Source: Alcaligenaceae bacterium
GTDB taxonomy: Bacteria > Pseudomonadota > Gammaproteobacteria > Burkholderiales > Burkholderiaceae_B
Reading direction: 5' to 3'
Assembly (NCBI GenBank): GCA_012727555.1
Contig: JAAYGT010000042.1
Location: forward strand, 1-40,822
Length of the DNA stretch: 40,822 bases
Each line of letters starts with the position of its first letter. The first letter of the stretch is position 1. The translations under genes were made by a program, and so were the position numbers. The notes under the pieces were generated by a model. It saw only the letters and a list, made by a program, of their open reading frames with translations, did no database searches and was not told the DNA's origin. This document shows positions 36,682 through 40,822 of the stretch, piece by piece.

Positions 36682-37658
36682 TGTTCATCACCCCGTGAAG
36701 AAGCAGCGAGCCCTGAAGGATCTTCCGCCATTGAGCCAGACTGGGCTGATTGGTTCATCCATGCGCTGGCCAACAATTGCAAGGATGGCAAGTCAAACAA
36801 ACCACTAGGCTGAGACGACCCGTTCTGGCCCGGGACCAGTTTAGGCACCGTACGGGGCTGCGTATTACCATAAATGACCGGCGCCCGCCCCGAGGCCGAT
36901 GGGGGTGGGCGGTTGACACCCAGCAAACTGGCCAGGTCACCACGGATGGCACGGGTGGAGGCATCGGTATCCAGAGCGGCTCTCAGAACAGCGGTCAATG
37001 TTCCCGACTGCCGGGCAGCCACCAGCTTGACGGCATCTTCAGGCGCTGCATCAAGCGTCACAGTGGAATAGCCTGAACCTGGGTGCCCACCGGCATCAGC
37101 CGCCAGGGGATCGTCACGCGTTCGTGTGTCGGTCGCCAGAACAAGCACTCCCTGAAGTAAAGGTGCTGTGATCATGCGCCGCTGATACTCGAAACTGACA
37201 TAGAGATCAATCAGGTCACCGGGCTCAAGCAATCCAGACACCGAATTGATGCGATCCACCGGCAGTGTGATTGCGCGACGTCCCAGAGCGATCTGACTTG
37301 AAAATGCGCTTTGGTTTGTGGTGAACGTATGAACAGGGAGTACGGGGTCACCTGCAGAAAGCGGCGCACGCAACACGCCTCCTTGCACTTGTGTGAATGC
37401 CTCCGGAGGCAGGCTTGAACCGGGCACAAGTGCGGCCGGAAACGAACGTACCGCCAGATGACTGGCTTCCAGGCGGGCACCCACCGGCAGGTCGTGGGCC
37501 GCAACAATCCTAGACACCATGGGAACACGCGCCTGCTCTTCAAGACGCTCAACACGCTGCTGGATATGCTCGCGCGCCGACCATGCGGCGAGCACGCCGG
37601 CCAGCAGGGCCAATCCGGCCAAGGCGCCGGAGCGACTGAAAATCAATTTACGCATCAT
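36678..37658 (-). CDS. cpaB: Tad pilus assembly protein RcpC/CpaB
   Basis: A 326-aa CpaB with an N-terminal membrane anchor (ALAGLALLAGVLAAWSARE) and an SAF domain (IVAAHDLPVGARLEASHLAVRSFP) typical of RcpC/CpaB, followed by VDRINSVSGLLEPGDLIDLYVSFE. It interacts with the secretin in other systems. Two adjacent ATG codons start the gene; GGAGG is one base before the first and four before the second, so the second (37655) may be used. The tail is Ser/Gly/Gln-rich. Confidence 0.9.
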   Translation of the reverse strand: MMRKLIFSRSGALAGLALLAGVLAAWSAREHIQQRVERLEEQARVPMVSRIVAAHDLPVGARLEASHLAVRSFPAALVPGSSLPPEAFTQVQGGVLRAPLSAGDPVLPVHTFTTNQSAFSSQIALGRRAITLPVDRINSVSGLLEPGDLIDLYVSFEYQRRMITAPLLQGVLVLATDTRTRDDPLAADAGGHPGSGYSTVTLDAAPEDAVKLVAARQSGTLTAVLRAALDTDASTRAIRGDLASLLGVNRPPPSASGRAPVIYGNTQPRTVPKLVPGQNGSSQPSGLFDLPSLQLLASAWMNQSAQSGSMAEDPSGLAASSRGDEQ

Positions 37659-37718
37659 GCCTCCGGCACGTTATCGAAAAACTTCCGGCAAAGTGGAAGG
37701 AGCCCTGTCCGGGTGGCA

Positions 37719-38510
37719 TTACGGCATGTGATGCACATACAGTGCGCTCCCCTGCCCTGCAGCCCGCAGTGAAAGCATCATGCGTGCCTGCCCCCGAGAC
37801 CAGAACTTCGGGCCGTTGGCCAGAAGCCCATCGTCACTCAACAACCATCCACTGGAACGTAAGGCACGCTCAAGATAGGTGCTGAGCGATTGCCACGGCA
37901 GCGGCACGCGGTATATTTCCTGGCGTTGCGTTGAATCAGCCGACTGATGCTGCAAAATACGAGTGCTGCCAGAAGGAAGCAGCCCGTGCATGAGTTCCTG
38001 CCCGGTCTCCAATGCCACGCGGGTATCCTTGCCAGGCATCACACCCGGTTCAACGTAGCTCCGAAACGGCAGGACAGACACATACCCACTGACCACGGAG
38101 CCTGCATCTGAAACATCGGCCAGCCAATGATGCCCATTCTCGATTCCGGAAAGAATCAGTCGATTCCGGTGAGCAACAACGCGCTGAAACCGGTGTTCAT
38201 TGCGCGCGAATCCTTCAGCCACCGTACCCAACGCTTCGCTTGATGAAAAGTGGCGGTACCAGACCGTGACGCCAAAAAGCGTTGAGCGTTCAGGTGGCTT
38301 CCAGACGAGACCCTGATTTTTCCAGACCAGCATCTCGCCCGGCAAGGGCGCTGCCTGCAGTGTGGCATGGGCCTGAACGCCAGCGAGAAGCATCAACCCC
38401 GTTGAACACGCCAGCTTTTTCAGACACCCCACCATTCGATATCCGACACGTGCAGCGATGCTACGACTCAGGGAACCGGAACGGTTGGAAACAAAGTGCA
38501 GTGAGCGCAT
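37719..38510 (-). CDS. Unrecognised secreted protein in Tad operon
   Basis: I do not recognise this 263-aa protein. It has an N-terminal hydrophobic segment (LKKLACSTGLMLLAGVQAHA), so it is probably exported. The rest is soluble with no motif I can name; it has one Trp-rich strand (MLVWKNQGLVWKPPERSTLFGVTVWYRHF). It starts inside the TadE-like gene: AGGAG lies six bases before the ATG at 38510, giving a 43-base overlap. CpaB follows after 60 bp. Its place between the minor-pilin genes and cpaB suggests a periplasmic pilus accessory protein, perhaps in the position where other Tad loci have RcpB or TadD-type parts. Confidence 0.75.
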   Translation of the reverse strand: MRSLHFVSNRSGSLSRSIAARVGYRMVGCLKKLACSTGLMLLAGVQAHATLQAAPLPGEMLVWKNQGLVWKPPERSTLFGVTVWYRHFSSSEALGTVAEGFARNEHRFQRVVAHRNRLILSGIENGHHWLADVSDAGSVVSGYVSVLPFRSYVEPGVMPGKDTRVALETGQELMHGLLPSGSTRILQHQSADSTQRQEIYRVPLPWQSLSTYLERALRSSGWLLSDDGLLANGPKFWSRGQARMMLSLRAAGQGSALYVHHMP

Positions 38511-39325
38511 AGGAACTCCTGAAGAGGGCTGTCGTTGAGATGAATGGCTGGAATGTGCGTTTCCCAGGGCTGCAGCCAGTCACTTGAAAATAGAGGTCGA
38601 TGCCAAGCCTGATCGGCACGACCCAGACCATGTGCAGCCAGGTCGCCTGCCACCCCCGAGGCGTCTGCGGACGATGACCAGGCAACCGGGGAACCCGCCA
38701 GAACCCTGTGTATCCGGGTATCGTCTGAGGCATGCCCGGCATCAACCAGCACGGTTTGATCACGATGCAGATTGGGAGTCAAACGGGCAAAATCATTCAA
38801 GGTCTGACCGATCCAGGATCTGGATGATCGAAGAATATTCGAATCAGGCCTGACCTTCAGGCCCACACGAACAACCCCGTCGTGACCGGTGCGCCAATCG
38901 TTGCGCACACGGGCTTCGTGACTGCCGCTGGTCCAGACCAGGGACTCTGCCGGCAGACGTTTTCTCTCGATATTGACCAGGACCTGACGCTGTGGATCCG
39001 CCAGCATGGGCAAACCACTGCGATCAACCCAGGCGCGACGTTCACGCTCACCATAGAAATGACTGAGCAACCGAGGCTCTACGCGGGCCTGCGGATCACG
39101 TGCAAGACTGAAGGATCCAAAGGCTGCTGCATGACGCGTTGTCATGCCAAGATGCTGTAATCGGGCCAACCAGGCTGCTGCAACCCACAACACGCACAGG
39201 GCCAGACAGACAACAAAGGCTTCAATCATGGCCTGCCCTGCCTGTGTCCGGGCCAATTCGACATGACCATGACGTGCAGTGGCACAAGTACCTGAGCCCC
39301 GTATGGACAGACAACGCACGTTCAT
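38468..39325 (-). CDS. TadE-like pseudopilin
   Basis: A 285-aa protein with a TadE-type N-terminal anchor: a hydrophilic start, then ELARTQAGQAMIEAFVVC and a hydrophobic helix LALCVLWVAAAWLARL, then a soluble domain. This resembles TadE/TadF minor pseudopilins, although it is longer than most. The C-terminus has a CAHC motif in the part that overlaps the next gene. The ATG at 39325 overlaps the preceding stop (ATGA) and has GGGGG upstream. The family assignment is from the GQAMIEA helix and context. Confidence 0.7.
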   Translation of the reverse strand: MNVRCLSIRGSGTCATARHGHVELARTQAGQAMIEAFVVCLALCVLWVAAAWLARLQHLGMTTRHAAAFGSFSLARDPQARVEPRLLSHFYGERERRAWVDRSGLPMLADPQRQVLVNIERKRLPAESLVWTSGSHEARVRNDWRTGHDGVVRVGLKVRPDSNILRSSRSWIGQTLNDFARLTPNLHRDQTVLVDAGHASDDTRIHRVLAGSPVAWSSSADASGVAGDLAAHGLGRADQAWHRPLFSSDWLQPWETHIPAIHLNDSPLQEFLCAHCTLFPTVPVP

Positions 39326-40704
39326 GGTGCCCCCTGCCCGGGCGGCGTGCCCGGCATGACAGGATACGGGATCAAACCCGCTTGCCAATAGGGACGAAAC
39401 AGGTTGGGACGCTCATGACGGCCGTCCTCACGCAGGTTTGGCCGGGCAAAAAAGGTGCGCGCTGCGCTATGGCTGGTTACCGTGAGCGACTCCGGCCCCG
39501 GCAATTTCAAAGTCAAGGCAAACTTCAAACCCTGTTGGTCTGCCTGATTGGCCACATCGTAGACGGCGGGCAACCCGCCACCCTGCCAATGTGGTTTCTG
39601 TGCGTTGGCAAACGAATTGGCCAGCGGATTATCTGTACCGGAATGTATGTTCCACTGAGTAGACTCACTGACCCACCGCCAGAAATCCTGGGCAGAAAAA
39701 TTGACAGGGGGATCATCTACATGGGGCTCCCCCATGGGCTCGGCCTGTGACGCAGGTATCCACCCCCATCCCATCGCATATTCGCGGTAGTAGCAGCCTA
39801 TCCATCGATTCGATCTGAGTGCATGAAACGACTCGGTATCCACGGCGCTCCAGACGCCTGCCTCATTGAGTGTAGTGTGCCCGCGCCGACGCAACTGGTG
39901 ACGCAAGGCAGGACAGCGCCCGTCAACCATCCAGGTGTTCGATGCAGTATGGTTGCGGGGATCGAGGAATCGATACATGGCGGCAGCGTCAAGTACCAGA
40001 CTGCGCAAGGTGTTGTGACCCGATGTACGCTCAAGAAAGCCATGCCAGTTATCGTGTGAAATACTCAGATTGAAATCAGTGGTGGCAACTTCGGGATACT
40101 GTTCATGCAGTATCTGGCGTATGGCACGCTCACGAGCAGACGGCAAAGTGCGAACAATATCGTGTTGCACACCCACAAGAACAGTACGAATCACCGCATC
40201 ATGGTCTGTATAGGCGCGTGCCAGATCACCACCGGAACCTGCCTTGGCCTGAAAACCGGCCGCACGCGCGGCCGCCAAATAGGCCTGCCCGTGTTCTGGT
40301 CCGAAAAACATAGTGATGACATGTGCAGGCGGGTTTCCCGATGCCAACTGAGCCGCCTTGTTCCCGCCCCACAGGGCCCACGCCCCCAGAGTGACCAGGT
40401 GTGCCATGGCAATCTGATGACCGACATGTGCCCGATTCACGTACCCCAGAGTGTTCAATGACCGGGCCTGCACAATGGCACCACTATAGGCTGCAGCATC
40501 AAGAGCATGGTCCTGACCGATCTTGTGGGCCGCCATTTGGCCCACGGCGTGATAACGCACAAGCATCAGGGCAGCGGCAGCAAGCATGATCGTGCCAAGG
40601 ACCAGAACACCGCCCTGCTGCCTGAGTCCGTACATGCCCGCATTGGTCGGGCGGTTCAGAACAGCCACGGGTTGCTGCAAGATAACTCGAACCGTCCGTG
40701 CCAT
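39322..40704 (-). CDS. TadG-like Tad pilus assembly protein
   Basis: A 460-aa protein with one N-terminal membrane helix (GGVLVLGTIMLAAAALMLV) preceded by a basic segment, then RYHAVGQMAAHKIGQDHALDAAAYSGAIVQARSLNTLGYVNRAH, the pattern seen in TadG-like proteins. The remainder is a large presumably periplasmic domain rich in Trp and His, without a recognisable von Willebrand A motif. The start overlaps the upstream stop by one base (TAATG). The assignment rests on the N-terminus and operon context. Confidence 0.65.
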   Translation of the reverse strand: MARTVRVILQQPVAVLNRPTNAGMYGLRQQGGVLVLGTIMLAAAALMLVRYHAVGQMAAHKIGQDHALDAAAYSGAIVQARSLNTLGYVNRAHVGHQIAMAHLVTLGAWALWGGNKAAQLASGNPPAHVITMFFGPEHGQAYLAAARAAGFQAKAGSGGDLARAYTDHDAVIRTVLVGVQHDIVRTLPSARERAIRQILHEQYPEVATTDFNLSISHDNWHGFLERTSGHNTLRSLVLDAAAMYRFLDPRNHTASNTWMVDGRCPALRHQLRRRGHTTLNEAGVWSAVDTESFHALRSNRWIGCYYREYAMGWGWIPASQAEPMGEPHVDDPPVNFSAQDFWRWVSESTQWNIHSGTDNPLANSFANAQKPHWQGGGLPAVYDVANQADQQGLKFALTLKLPGPESLTVTSHSAARTFFARPNLREDGRHERPNLFRPYWQAGLIPYPVMPGTPPGQGAP

Positions 40705-40822
40705 TACTGCGCCCCGGCATTGCCGGTGAACGACTTCAGGGTTTTCGCCGCTGTCTGGGCCGCTGCCGACTGGGCTGCTGACTGCGCAGCGCGCGATTGC
40801 TCGCTGCCATCTTCGCCGGCCA
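40704..40822 (-). CDS. 3' end of an unidentified Tad operon gene
   Basis: The frame is open from the right edge to a TAA at 40704-40706 that overlaps the TadG-like ATG. The visible 38 residues are Ala/Gln/Ser-rich (SRAAQSAAQSAAAQTAAKTL) and end FTGNAGAQ. The protein is cut by the window edge. The tight coupling shows it belongs to the pilus operon, but the family cannot be told. Confidence 0.7.
   Translation of the reverse strand, partial: AGEDGSEQSRAAQSAAQSAAAQTAAKTLKSFTGNAGAQ

Overview
The window looks like a chromosomal segment of a betaproteobacterium of the order Burkholderiales, most likely family Alcaligenaceae (Bordetella/Achromobacter relatives). The evidence is the gene set and order: comM, a diguanylate cyclase, ubiK, glnK and amtB together; leuC-leuD-leuB-asd-fimV-truA as one run; thrB followed by a BPSS1780-type membrane gene; a BrkB/YihY-type protein; and a Tad pilus locus with an FHA-TadA fusion. 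The genus cannot be fixed from sequence alone. Coding density is high. I see no rRNA, CRISPR array, insertion sequence or phage gene.

Layout. Bases 1-4400 hold the 3' part of comM, a PAS-GGDEF diguanylate cyclase, ubiK, and glnK-amtB behind a clear sigma-54 promoter with two NtrC-type sites. Bases 4394-7925 (minus strand) hold gshB, a mannose-type PTS EIIA, HPr and EI, which is a PTS set with no sugar permease. Bases 8119-10844 hold thrS-infC; infC begins at a non-canonical AUC codon, and thrS is preceded by a small Thr-rich leader reading frame and a rho-independent terminator that together look like a transcription attenuator. Bases 10923-11731 hold a wrecked FAD oxidoreductase pseudogene and a tRNA-Val(GAC). 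Bases 11926-15018 hold trpF and a two-gene TRAP transporter (dctQM) sitting between trpF and truA.

Bases 15173-22156 (minus strand) are the leucine/aspartate-family run leuC-leuD-leuB-asd-fimV-truA. Then come an M48 lipoprotein protease, aroC, selO and a DUF2069 membrane gene on the minus strand, a BrkB/YihY gene and a CBS-pair gene on the plus strand, dusA on the minus strand, and thrB plus a BPSS1780 membrane gene on the plus strand. From 31294 to the right edge the minus strand carries a tightly coupled Tad/Flp pilus operon, read from the edge inward: an incomplete gene, TadG-like, TadE-like, an unrecognised secreted protein, RcpC/CpaB, RcpA/CpaC secretin, an FHA-TadA fusion ATPase, TadB, TadC and a DUF192 gene. 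Nearly all junctions overlap or abut.

Most of the window is housekeeping biosynthesis and translation. The least ordinary items are the putative thrS attenuator, the AUC start of infC, the Tad locus with a degenerate FHA domain and no visible TadZ, the eroded oxidoreductase, and several breaks of the usual gene order: infC without rpmI-rplT, trpF without trpB, and dctQM inserted beside trpF.
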